Source: JADHUC01 sp964617665 (GTDB lineage: Bacteria > Planctomycetota > Planctomycetia > Pirellulales > Pirellulaceae). From it: a DNA stretch of 11,010 bases. Where the stretch lies: assembly GCA_964617665.1 (NCBI GenBank), contig CAZUAH010000473.1:1-11010 (forward strand), written 5' to 3'. The position numbers were made by a program, and so were the translations under genes. A model generated the notes under the pieces. The model was given only the letters and a program-made list of their open reading frames with translations. It was not told where the DNA came from and did no database searches. Shown piece after piece: positions 1-7,154 of this stretch. Position 1 is the stretch's first letter, and the number at the start of each line of letters is the position of its first letter.

Positions 1-709
1 GTGCGACTCCACCGAACCCATTCGCAACAGCATGGGGCAGGTCGACGTAGATATTTCCGCTGCTGTCGTTGCACCACAGTTCCTTTCCGGTGTCGGCTTC
101 TAACGCATACAAGTATACCCCTTCGGTGGGCCACATCCCGGCCGTGACATACACGATGTTGTCCACGACCAACGCGCCGCTGCGGCAGGGATATCGCGCG
201 ATCAAGCGATCATTGCCGATGATACGATCGCTACCAGGCCCAGCGCGGAATCGCCACAGGTGTTCGCCCGTCTTAGCATCCAGGCAGTACAGAAAGCCGT
301 CGTCGGACGCGACGTACGCCTTGCTGTGAGAGATCGTGGGGGCAAAGCGGACGGGACCATCCGTGGTGAACCGCCAGACGTATTCACCGGTCTTCGCATC
401 CAAAGCACGCACCGTGTCGTCCGCCGACGATCCGAAGTAAACGAGTCCCCCGGCCATGACCGGTTGGAACGCATAGTCGAAGTCCGTCCGGTTCAGTTCC
501 TTGCCCGGTTCCGGCCAAGCGGGCTTGGGCGGTTGGCTGGGCTGATATACCCATCGCTCGGCCAGCGGGAACGACAGGCTCTCGGCCGTGACGCTCGATC
601 TCGCCGCATCCATCTTGTACGCGGGCCAATCCTCGGCGCAGACGCTCGCCGTCAGAAAGGCTGCTGCCACGTACGCAGTAACGACAGTCCGAAAGTGTCT
701 ACAGTTCAT
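1..709 (-). CDS. Exported PQQ-type beta-propeller repeat protein (BamB-like), 3' end beyond the window
   Basis: The frame is open from the start at 709 to the left edge, giving 236 visible residues with no stop. Residues 1-25 form a signal peptide ending near SVCA|ED. At least three propeller blades follow the PQQ-repeat pattern: VRALDAKTGEYVWRF (about 100-114), LYCLDAKTGEHLWRF (about 140-154) and LYALEADTGKELW (about 200-212). The spacing and the A-x-TG-x-x-W signature are those of PQQ enzyme repeats as in BamB or quinoprotein dehydrogenases. No dehydrogenase active-site segment is visible, so a non-catalytic periplasmic scaffold or sensor is as likely as an enzyme. It lies 16 bp downstream of the aldo/keto reductase on the same strand, so the two are probably co-transcribed. 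The ATG at 715 is in frame but directly abuts the AAGGAG, so 709 is preferred. Family certain; specific role unknown. Confidence 0.9.
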   Translation of the reverse strand, partial: MNCRHFRTVVTAYVAAAFLTASVCAEDWPAYKMDAARSSVTAESLSFPLAERWVYQPSQPPKPAWPEPGKELNRTDFDYAFQPVMAGGLVYFGSSADDTVRALDAKTGEYVWRFTTDGPVRFAPTISHSKAYVASDDGFLYCLDAKTGEHLWRFRAGPGSDRIIGNDRLIARYPCRSGALVVDNIVYVTAGMWPTEGVYLYALEADTGKELWCNDSSGNIYVDLPHAVANGFGGVA

Positions 710-715
710 CACCAT

Positions 716-721
716 CTCCTT
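716..721 (-). promoter_or_regulatory. Ribosome binding site deciding the start of the propeller gene
   Basis: On the minus strand, AAGGAG is followed by ATGGTG and then ATG at 709. The six-base spacer is ideal for 709, whereas the in-frame ATG at 715 has no spacer at all. Confidence 0.7.
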
Positions 722-725
722 CGGT

Positions 726-1694
726 TCATTTCTGCTCGCCTTTGGCGTCTGCGAGTTTCGGACCCGACGGGCCGACCAGATTGCGTACGGCGAAGTAGTC
801 CTCGCGAGAGATCGTCTTTCCGACAGCTCCGGCCGCCTCGGCGATTTGTTCGGGCGTTTTGATGCCGCAGATGGCCACATGGATTGCTGGATGCATCAGG
901 GTGGCGACAATGGCAAGCTGACAGATCGTCAGCCCGTACCGATCTGCGATGGGCCGGAGGCTTTGGACCTTGTCGCACAGCTCTTTGAAGCGTTCGCCCT
1001 GGAAGTCTGGGTGATAGCGGCGGAAGTCGTCGAAGGTTTCAGTGACGGTGTACTTGCCGGTGAGCAGCCCCTTGTGCAGAGGCGAGTAGACCATCACTCC
1101 AACGTTTTCCGCTTGGCAATAGGGCAACAGAGCACTCTCGCCCACAGGATCAATCAGGCTGTACGGTGGTTGAATGACCGAATACGGGCCCAATTCCCGC
1201 TGGGCGCGGAGTTGCTCGACCGAGTGATTGCTCACCCCGATAGCTCGGACTTTTCCCTCGTCCCGAAGTTTCTCCAGAGCGCCCGCGATGTCGGCCAACG
1301 GTGTCAATTGATCGTAAAGATGGAGCAGGTAAAGGTCGATCGTCTCGATCCCAAGACGGCTGAGCGACGCCTCGCAACGCTCGACGATGTGGTCGGGCGA
1401 AAGGTCCGGATACCGTGATCCATTGGGATTGAAATGGTTGAAGACCTTGGTAACGATCACCAACTCGTCCCGCGGCAGGTCCTTGATCGCCTCGCCGACG
1501 ACGCTCTCGCCGTAACCATCTCCGTATGCATCCGCAGTGTCGATGAAGTTGATTCCCCGGTCGAAGGCAAGCTTCATGGCGGCCACGGCATCGTCCTTCG
1601 ACTGTTCGCCCCAGAATCGAGGACTGAGCTGCCACGTGCCAAAGCTGACCGGCGAAACGGACAAGCCGCTTTCCCCGAGTATCACGCGATCCAT
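726..1694 (-). CDS. Aldo/keto reductase
   Basis: This is a 322-residue NAD(P)H-dependent oxidoreductase of the aldo/keto reductase superfamily: a cytosolic (beta/alpha)8 barrel that reduces aldehydes or ketones. The catalytic tetrad is visible as Asp52 and Tyr57 in FIDTADAYGDGYGES, Lys83 in VTKVF, and His125 in LYLLHLYD. Other family signatures are GVSNHS (153-158), VMVYSPLHKGLLTGKY (200-215) and the cofactor-binding end around ICGIKTPEQIAEA (275-287). Length is normal for the microbial AKR branch containing IolS/YhdN-type enzymes. The start at 1694 is chosen for its GGAGGA six bases upstream and because the family N-terminus begins there; an ATG at 1820 would add 42 unrelated residues. It is first in a probable two-gene operon with the propeller protein. 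The physiological substrate cannot be inferred. Confidence 0.95.
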   Translation of the reverse strand: MDRVILGESGLSVSPVSFGTWQLSPRFWGEQSKDDAVAAMKLAFDRGINFIDTADAYGDGYGESVVGEAIKDLPRDELVIVTKVFNHFNPNGSRYPDLSPDHIVERCEASLSRLGIETIDLYLLHLYDQLTPLADIAGALEKLRDEGKVRAIGVSNHSVEQLRAQRELGPYSVIQPPYSLIDPVGESALLPYCQAENVGVMVYSPLHKGLLTGKYTVTETFDDFRRYHPDFQGERFKELCDKVQSLRPIADRYGLTICQLAIVATLMHPAIHVAICGIKTPEQIAEAAGAVGKTISREDYFAVRNLVGPSGPKLADAKGEQK

Positions 1695-1700
1695 TTCTGA

Positions 1701-1706
1701 TCCTCC
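1701..1706 (-). promoter_or_regulatory. Ribosome binding site of the aldo/keto reductase
   Basis: GGAGGA on the minus strand, six bases before the ATG at 1694. It fixes that start over the upstream in-frame ATG at 1820. Confidence 0.75.
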
Positions 1707-2006
1707 TGCATTGCGCCTTCGTGTTTCGTCCTTTCCATTCTGACCGATCAAGGTGCCGCCGCAAGTCGCTACAGTACATTCGGCGGACATTCGCCAGTCA
1801 CTGCGTTGACTCGGCAGCATGTTGCCCCATGTACGTGTTTGACCTGCGGATCTCTTTCGACAATGGTTGCAGCGGCAAGATTGCTGTGGGATGATTGGCT
1901 ACAGAGGCCCGCTGGCCGCTCAAGATTTCCCGGTTGACGGCGATATCGAGTTGGCTCGAGTGCGATGTGCATGAAAAAATATGGACTCGATCTCTGACGT
2001 TAGGAC

Positions 2007-2013
2007 GGAGGGG
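2007..2013 (+). promoter_or_regulatory. Ribosome binding site of the first operon gene
   Basis: GGAGGGG lies five bases before the ATG at 2019, a strong match to the anti-Shine-Dalgarno sequence. It supports 2019 as the translational entry point of the overlapping gene set downstream. Confidence 0.7.
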
Positions 2014-2018
2014 AACTG

Positions 2019-2876
2019 ATGAGGTTCTTTTTTGGCGCCATGGTTGCTATTTGCTTGATCCTTCCTGGAGTCGGCGCTACGGCCGAGAGCAAGAAGCCAA
2101 CGATCACCGTCGAACAGGAGAAGCATGGCGACCGTGTGTTCACGATGGTCCGCATCGCCGTGCCAACAATCCCGGATTTCGAGTGCGATGTGTGGTGCTA
2201 CGAAGACGCGCTGGGACAAGGGGAAGGAACGCCGCAGCCCGACGGCAGCATGATCGTACGGCACAATCATCCAAAAGGCGCAGAGGTCGAGACGAAGCTT
2301 GTGCCCTCGGACGGTGCCGTCGACTGGTATGTGACGGTAACCGGTCCGACGCCTGAGGCGGTAAAGGCCGTCACCAGCGTGAACGGCTGTTGGCAACTCC
2401 GTCGGGCTCCAGGCTTCCAGAGTCTGAAAGATCAGTTCGTCGAATCCTTCGTAAATCAGTGTTTCATTCACACGGATCGTGGATTCACTTTCCTGAAGGA
2501 CACCGAACGGTTTCCAGACACTCGACGACCTGCTACCGACAAGACCAACTCGCCGCCGTGGGTTCAGATATACGTTCCCGCTTGGCGGAAGCACCCCGGG
2601 CAACCGGCCGCCTTCTGGGGAAACAGTACAAATCAGCCCATCTACAGCATCGCGGGCGAAGTCTCGCGCGATGGAAAACACCTTGCCGCATGGGGCTGCA
2701 AGAGAAGCAACAGCATTGGTCAGGGATGGCACGATTGCCTGCACATCGGTCCGGACTTACGCCCCGACTATGACGAAGAAACGAACCAAACGGTCTCGCA
2801 TTTCAAGATGTATTTCATGGAGTTCGATCCGGAGAAACTGCTGAAGCAGTACAAAGAGGACTTCTCGATACCATGA
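2019..2876 (+). CDS. Secreted protein of unknown function
   Basis: I do not recognise a named family for this 285-residue protein. Residues 1-22 form a signal peptide with a hydrophobic core (FFFGAMVAICLILPGVGA) and likely cleavage near A20-A22. The mature part contains six cysteines (56, 60, 124, 148, 227, 240), an even number that could form disulfides outside the cytoplasm. Regions with the look of conserved motifs are CWQLRRAPGFQSLKDQF (124-140), DRGFTFLKDTERFPDTRR (153-170), WVQIYVPAWRKHPGQPAAFW (181-200) and LAAWGCKRSNSIGQGWHDC (222-240). They are rich in Trp, Arg and His, as in a carbohydrate-binding or catalytic surface, but that is only an inference. There is no membrane segment after the signal. 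It opens a three-gene operon and its stop codon overlaps the next start (ATGA). Coding status is secure; function is unknown. Confidence 0.88.
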   Translation: MRFFFGAMVAICLILPGVGATAESKKPTITVEQEKHGDRVFTMVRIAVPTIPDFECDVWCYEDALGQGEGTPQPDGSMIVRHNHPKGAEVETKLVPSDGAVDWYVTVTGPTPEAVKAVTSVNGCWQLRRAPGFQSLKDQFVESFVNQCFIHTDRGFTFLKDTERFPDTRRPATDKTNSPPWVQIYVPAWRKHPGQPAAFWGNSTNQPIYSIAGEVSRDGKHLAAWGCKRSNSIGQGWHDCLHIGPDLRPDYDEETNQTVSHFKMYFMEFDPEKLLKQYKEDFSIP

Positions 2877-4450
2877 GTGTTCGAGTCTGCGTTTTGTTGT
2901 TTGCCGTTGTGATCGCGGTTTGTCTTCGAGCCGCCGCGGGCGATGGAGCGGAACGGACAACGAGTGACGTCACGACGTTTCGTGTAGAACTCGACCTTGG
3001 CAAGGATCGAGGGCAGAGCTTCGGTTCGATCTTCGAGGCCCGGAATTCCGACGGTCGCGTTGTTGTCGGGGCCGGTTTTCAGGACGTGTACAACACGCGG
3101 TTCCGCAGCGATCGGCACACGCTTCAGTTCTTCGTACGACCGGACGCGGGCGATGACCGGTTCACGGTCGAGCGACTACCACACCCGGATCTGGACTGTG
3201 GCGTCTATTTGTTCGATTTCGATGAACAGGTCTACGCGTGGAGTTCGGTACGGAACAATTCTGTACGTCGCTGGGATGCGGCTTCGGGGCAGTGGCGTGC
3301 CGAACTGCCGCCGAAGGTAGGGCAGATTCGATCCGGCGATGGCATCATGCGTCTGGGGACGGGGCAGCTTGTCTTTTCCGACAACCAGGTACGGTACAAC
3401 GACCGGATCATTTTGAACGGACCGGATTTGGGTGGGTACTACAACTTCTACTACGCTCAGGGTTGGCTGCTCTTCTATCACCGGCACTACGCCGAATCAG
3501 GAGGCTTCACAAAGATCTACGCTTGTCCGTGGACTCCCGATCAGCCGCAGGGAGTTGACCTATCGAAGGCGATTGTCCTGAAAACGAAATACGACCGGGA
3601 AACACCTTTCGCCTGGGGCCAGTTCAACGACCAGATTTTGACCGTGTCGAATATGGGAGGCATCTATGTGCTTGAGGATGCCAAATGGCGCACGGTGCTG
3701 GAAGCCGACAACACGGTCAGTTATCAGGTCTATTCGATGCTGCACTGGCACGATCGGCTTTTGCTCGCCCAGTATCCGACGGGAAACTTGTTCGAGTATC
3801 AGGGCCGTGAGGCGAGACGGATCGAAGGTTGGCCGCCGAAGTTGCCGGGCGTATCGCCGAGTGCTCGGGAATGTCAGACGCTGTCGATCTACCGCGGCGA
3901 CTTGCTGGCAGGTGTCTGGCCGTGGGCCGAACTGTGGCGATACGATAGGGATGCCAAGCACTGGCACTCGATGGGCCGCATGTTCACCCATCCGGAAATC
4001 ACCGATGCGACCGTACATCCGTACGAGGCTGCCGCGAAGAAGTACGGACTGGTCACGAATCACTGGGGGCAGCGGATTACCGGCATGCTCCCGCATGGCG
4101 ATTCCCTGCTCCTTTCGACATCGTCCAAAGGAACCTATCGCTGGGAGGGTCGTTATGACTTCTTGACGGACAGTGAACGCCGAGAATACGGCGCCGTGCT
4201 GCGTTTGAAGATGCCGGGCAATCTGGCCACACAGATCGAATGGAAGGACCGGCCGATCCAGCTTGAATTCGTAGCGACACCCGGACAACTCGCGATTCTT
4301 CAGGACGGAAAGGAGCTGGCGACTGCCAAGCTCGATAGCGACGTGACCGTCGATTTCTCCAGCGTGAACGTCACGTGGGGACAAGGCGTTTTCGGACCGC
4401 TGCGCGGCAAGCTTCTGACTCAAGACTGCTCTTTGGGAGGTGCTCGATGA
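2873..4450 (+). CDS. Secreted beta-propeller-like protein of unknown function
   Basis: This 525-residue protein begins with a signal peptide (residues 1-22, core VCVLLFAVVIAVCL, cleavage near AAAG). The body has recurring units of hydrophobic strand, short turn, then aromatic and charged strand, for example VYAWSSVRNNSVRRWD (120-135), LLAQYPTGNLFEYQGR (298-312), LLAGVWPWAELWRYDRD (344-360) and LLLSTSSKGTYRWEGR (412-427). That pattern suggests about six or seven propeller blades resembling kelch or WD-type repeats, without a clear family signature. The last 80 residues (about 440-525) read as a beta-rich end domain with ILQDGKELATAKL and a GVFGPLRGKLL closing strand, reminiscent of a concanavalin-like sandwich. 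The start overlaps the previous stop by ATGA. Its nearest Shine-Dalgarno (AAGAGGA, 2854-2860) lies a long 12 bases away, suggesting translational coupling. It overlaps the next gene in the same manner. Binding or scaffolding for the operon's enzyme is possible but inferred. Confidence 0.85.
   Translation: MSVRVCVLLFAVVIAVCLRAAAGDGAERTTSDVTTFRVELDLGKDRGQSFGSIFEARNSDGRVVVGAGFQDVYNTRFRSDRHTLQFFVRPDAGDDRFTVERLPHPDLDCGVYLFDFDEQVYAWSSVRNNSVRRWDAASGQWRAELPPKVGQIRSGDGIMRLGTGQLVFSDNQVRYNDRIILNGPDLGGYYNFYYAQGWLLFYHRHYAESGGFTKIYACPWTPDQPQGVDLSKAIVLKTKYDRETPFAWGQFNDQILTVSNMGGIYVLEDAKWRTVLEADNTVSYQVYSMLHWHDRLLLAQYPTGNLFEYQGREARRIEGWPPKLPGVSPSARECQTLSIYRGDLLAGVWPWAELWRYDRDAKHWHSMGRMFTHPEITDATVHPYEAAAKKYGLVTNHWGQRITGMLPHGDSLLLSTSSKGTYRWEGRYDFLTDSERREYGAVLRLKMPGNLATQIEWKDRPIQLEFVATPGQLAILQDGKELATAKLDSDVTVDFSSVNVTWGQGVFGPLRGKLLTQDCSLGGAR
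4435..4441 (+). promoter_or_regulatory. Ribosome binding site deciding the start of the deacetylase-like gene
   Basis: GGGAGGT lies five bases before the ATG at 4447, inside the end of the preceding gene. It supports 4447 over the in-frame ATG at 4375, which would put 24 extra residues ahead of the Tat signal. Confidence 0.7.
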
Positions 4451-6294
4451 CTGGCCAAACGACACGGCGAGGGTTTCTGGGGAAAGCGGCTGCGGTTGGC
4501 GGCTGCCTGGTTCTGCCAAGGCTGAGTGGAGCTGCGGGAACGGTCAACGTTTCCTCGAATCCCGCCATGAACGCCCCCATCACCGTCGTCACTCAATCGG
4601 TCTCCACCGACCTCAATCCGCGCGCAAACACCTGGATCTACATCACGGAAGTTCTCCAGCGCGCGGGGCTGTTCTTTGACAGGGCCTCCCCCGTCGATTT
4701 GCCGTCGCTGGTCGGTCGCTCGAATCCAATTGTCGTGCTGGCAGGGGATTTGCGTCTGACGACAGAACAGCGCGATGCGCTCACTACCCTGATCCAGAAC
4801 GGCGGCTCGGTCATTGGCATCGGCGGCACATCGGGACTGGATGAGGTCTTCGGAGTCGGAGGCCAGAGACCTTTGACGGAAGGCTGGATAAAGGTGACCG
4901 CTGCGGATCACCGCATCACAGCAGGGCTGCGCAGTTCGCTGCACGTATTTGGCGGCTATGCCATGACCAATGTCTCGGCGACCTCGCTGGCGCAATTGGA
5001 CTCGGGATACCAAGGCGCAAAAGGCAGCTCGATCATAGAAAACCGCTTCGGGAAAGGTCGAGCCATTCTGCTGGCGCCCGATTTGCTTTTCTCGATTGTC
5101 CACATGCAACAGGGCCTGCCCGTGCTGCAGGACGCCAAAGCGGCACCGGACGGATCCGCGCCATTCAACGACGGTGAATTAAAGTCCGAAGACGGATTCG
5201 TGCTCGATTGGGAGCGGGATCGGACAGCGATGAAGCCGGACGACGGGCTGGCGTTTCTGGAGCCCATCACTGACGAATTGCGGGAGATCATTCTTCGCAG
5301 CGTTTTGTACGTCGCAAAGGAGCAAGGTACTGCGCTGCCTATGCTCTGGTATTGGCCGCGCGGTCTGAAAGCCGTTGGGCACATTTCGCACGATACGGAT
5401 GGCAACGACCCACAGAAGGCGGTGGCATTATTGGAGGTGACGAACCGCTGCAACGTGAAGACAACTTGGTGCACCCTGTACCCAGGCGGCTATCCGAAAG
5501 AATTCTATGGCACGTTGAAGGACCAAGACTACGAAATCGCGCTGCACTACGATGCACGCAGTGGTGGCGCGCAAACGTCGTGGTCGAAAGAGAATTTCCT
5601 ACTCCAGCATCGTTGGCTGATGAAGGAAGCCGAGTTGGAGCACATCGCCTCGAACAAGAATCACTACACGCGATGGGAAGGCCGTTTGGATTTCCTGCGT
5701 TGGTGCGAAGAGGTTGGTATGAATTCGGACCAGACGCGCGGGCCGAGTAAGAAGGGCGCGACAGGTTTTCCGCTAGGCGGATCACAACCATATTTCCCGT
5801 TGGACGACGAGGCCGAGTCGCCACGATTCCTGGACGTGCTGGAGATCAACATGCTGACACAGGATCTGGTGGTTGTCTGCCCGCGCGAATACGGCGAGCA
5901 ACTGGTGGATGCCGTGTTGCCGCACCACGGCGTTGCGCATTTCCTGTTTCACCCCGCCCATATCCAGAAAGCCAACGTGGCCGATTCGTTTTCCGAGTTG
6001 GTGGATTACGTTAGAGCACAGGGCCTGGAATGGTGGACGAACGAGCAAATCTACCGGTGGGAAGCTCTGCGCCGAAGTTTGGAAACGAAATTCGACGCGT
6101 GCGACAAGTTCACGCTTCACGCTGCAAGACCTGTCCAGGAGGCGACGCTGCTCTTCCTGAAATCACAGCAGGAGCCGCAGTCCATCGCTATCAATGGTCA
6201 ACCTGCGACTACCGAAAGACAAAGCGTCTACGGATTCGAGTTTGATGCCGTGACGATGGACATGGCAGGCGAGATAAAGGTGAAAATGGCCTAG
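4447..6294 (+). CDS. Tat-exported polysaccharide-deacetylase-like protein with an amidotransferase-like N-terminal domain
   Basis: The 615-residue product starts with a twin-arginine signal, TTRRGFLGKAAAVGG (residues 5-19), so it is probably exported folded. Residues about 45-290 look like a class I glutamine-amidotransferase or ThuA-like alpha/beta domain: PIVVLAGDL (94-102), LIQNGGSVIGIGG (115-127) and RFGKGRAILLAPDLLFSIVH (200-219). The nucleophile elbow position reads GGTSG, without cysteine, so that domain is probably non-catalytic. Residues about 300-540 resemble the NodB/CE4 polysaccharide-deacetylase fold: GHISHDTDGND (311-321; His315, Asp316, Asp318) in the place of motif 1, IALHYDAR (364-371; His367), SNKNHYTRWEG (402-412) and FLFHPAHI (499-506; His502, His505). 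The carboxylate- and histidine-rich set fits a metal hydrolase. A beta-rich tail follows (about 550-615). Overlapping ATGA with the upstream propeller gene indicates co-translation. Fold assignment is moderate; the substrate is unknown, and the reaction might not be deacetylation. Confidence 0.82.
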   Translation: MTGQTTRRGFLGKAAAVGGCLVLPRLSGAAGTVNVSSNPAMNAPITVVTQSVSTDLNPRANTWIYITEVLQRAGLFFDRASPVDLPSLVGRSNPIVVLAGDLRLTTEQRDALTTLIQNGGSVIGIGGTSGLDEVFGVGGQRPLTEGWIKVTAADHRITAGLRSSLHVFGGYAMTNVSATSLAQLDSGYQGAKGSSIIENRFGKGRAILLAPDLLFSIVHMQQGLPVLQDAKAAPDGSAPFNDGELKSEDGFVLDWERDRTAMKPDDGLAFLEPITDELREIILRSVLYVAKEQGTALPMLWYWPRGLKAVGHISHDTDGNDPQKAVALLEVTNRCNVKTTWCTLYPGGYPKEFYGTLKDQDYEIALHYDARSGGAQTSWSKENFLLQHRWLMKEAELEHIASNKNHYTRWEGRLDFLRWCEEVGMNSDQTRGPSKKGATGFPLGGSQPYFPLDDEAESPRFLDVLEINMLTQDLVVVCPREYGEQLVDAVLPHHGVAHFLFHPAHIQKANVADSFSELVDYVRAQGLEWWTNEQIYRWEALRRSLETKFDACDKFTLHAARPVQEATLLFLKSQQEPQSIAINGQPATTERQSVYGFEFDAVTMDMAGEIKVKMA

Positions 6295-6349
6295 GGGATA
6301 CGCTCGTCAGCGCACAGAAAGACAACGCAGTGGCGGCTGGTGGTATGAC

Positions 6350-7087
6350 ATGGGCGTGGTCGGCTACGATCGCCAACCGGGCAGCCCGACTCAACGCCAG
6401 ACACGCGACTACGGTCGTTGGGTGAACTACTCTCCTTGGGGTGGTCACGGCAACGTGATGGATCAGGATCAGAAGGTATCGACATTTGATGGCGTCAGTC
6501 ATCTTTGCGGCTATTTCCTGTTACGGCTCTGCCAGGCATTGCCAGAAGAAGACGACGATCGCGAAAAGTACCTGCGAAGCGCGAGATGGCTGGCTGATAC
6601 GGTCGTCGGCTTCAAAGACGTTCGAGACCCGGACCAGCATTTCCGGCCCTATTTCCACGGCGGCATTCCGCAAGTTTTCCCGTACGGCACGATGAAATCG
6701 CGAGCCGGCGTGGACGCATCAAAGGACTATCCGCATGACATCCCCCGCAATCTCATGCCGACGCTAAATGACGACGCCGTGATCGGTGCGTTGCTCTTTC
6801 GCCTCTGTTTGGTCGAGGACGGTGACCGGCCTTCTGTGAATTTCAATGCGCGGCAGATCGACCACTATTTTGGTTTGGACACGGAGGTCCACTTCTTCGG
6901 AAAATGGGAGTGTTCGCCGTCTCGGGTCGACCAGACGCTAGGCGATTCGGACGCTTCCACCGGGTTCTTCCTGCCGCGCAAGGAGAACGTCGCGGGGACC
7001 GCAAGGCTGGTCGTCCACGACGATACCTTCTGCGCTCGTATGCGCTTCCTGGCCTGGGGATGCGAGCAGGCCACGAAAACTCCTTAG
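6350..7087 (+). pseudogene. Probable 5'-truncated gene of unknown function (245-residue open frame)
   Basis: The frame from the ATG at 6350 is protein-like throughout, with WVNYSPWGGHGNVMDQDQ (25-42), a helix-rich stretch with YFLLRLCQAL and YLRSARWLADTVVGF, FRPYFHGGIPQVFPYGTMKS and LNDDAVIGALLFRLCLVED. The helical repeats and aromatic motifs would suit an alpha/alpha-barrel glycan-active protein, but I recognise no family. Evidence for truncation is as follows. The frame stays open upstream to a stop at 6281. The codons just before the ATG read GGWWYD, so the methionine falls inside what looks like a continuing domain. No ATG, GTG or TTG exists between 6284 and 6350, there is no good Shine-Dalgarno, and there is no signal peptide although all neighbours on this strand have one. 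It sits 55 bp after the deacetylase-like gene. Alternatively it is an intact short cytosolic protein with an atypical start. Confidence 0.6.
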
Positions 7088-7142
7088 CCGCCTGAGTCGT
7101 CTGTATTGATGAATGTGTGGAATCGAGGCTGACGCCAGAAGT

Positions 7143-7147
7143 AGGAG
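7143..7147 (+). promoter_or_regulatory. Ribosome binding site deciding the start of the leucine-rich-repeat lipoprotein
   Basis: AGGAG lies seven bases before the ATG at 7155. The in-frame ATG at 7113 has no such site and would place 14 extra charged residues before the lipoprotein signal. Confidence 0.7.
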
Positions 7148-7154
7148 TCGATTG

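Larger units (their letters stand above)
1695..2018. other. Divergent intergenic region without a gene
   Basis: This 324-bp spacer separates the minus-strand reductase from the plus-strand operon and should hold promoters for both. Short open frames cross it, but their products have no plausible composition and no well-placed ribosome binding site. For the plus strand, a weak sigma-70-like pair is TTGGCT (1951-1956) and AAAAAT (1975-1980) with an 18-base spacer, four of six matches in each box. A TTGACG at 1934-1939 has no partner at normal spacing. I see no convincing operator, riboswitch or terminator. Confidence 0.6.

Noticed and set aside
1695..1820. N-terminal extension of the aldo/keto reductase to the ATG at 1820
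   Set aside because: The added 42 residues do not resemble the family, and GGAGGA sits exactly before the ATG at 1694.
1805..1834. Promoter candidate TTGACT with a downstream TGTACG
   Set aside because: The -10 box matches at only about three positions, and the site is too far from the plus-strand start to be convincing.
1920..2744. Minus-strand 274-residue frame crossing the divergent spacer
   Set aside because: It is antisense to the secreted protein gene, has no domain and no suitable ribosome binding site.
3560..4519. Minus-strand open frame of 319 residues opposite the propeller-like gene
   Set aside because: It lies fully antisense to a well-supported gene with a signal peptide and overlapping neighbours. 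Its product is Arg/Gln/Pro-rich without a recognisable domain, as expected for a high-GC shadow frame.
6297..6424. Alternative-frame continuation of the deacetylase-like gene past its stop
   Set aside because: The protein ends naturally after a beta-rich tail. The alternative frame gives a short low-plausibility peptide, so a frameshift joining it to the next frame is not supported.
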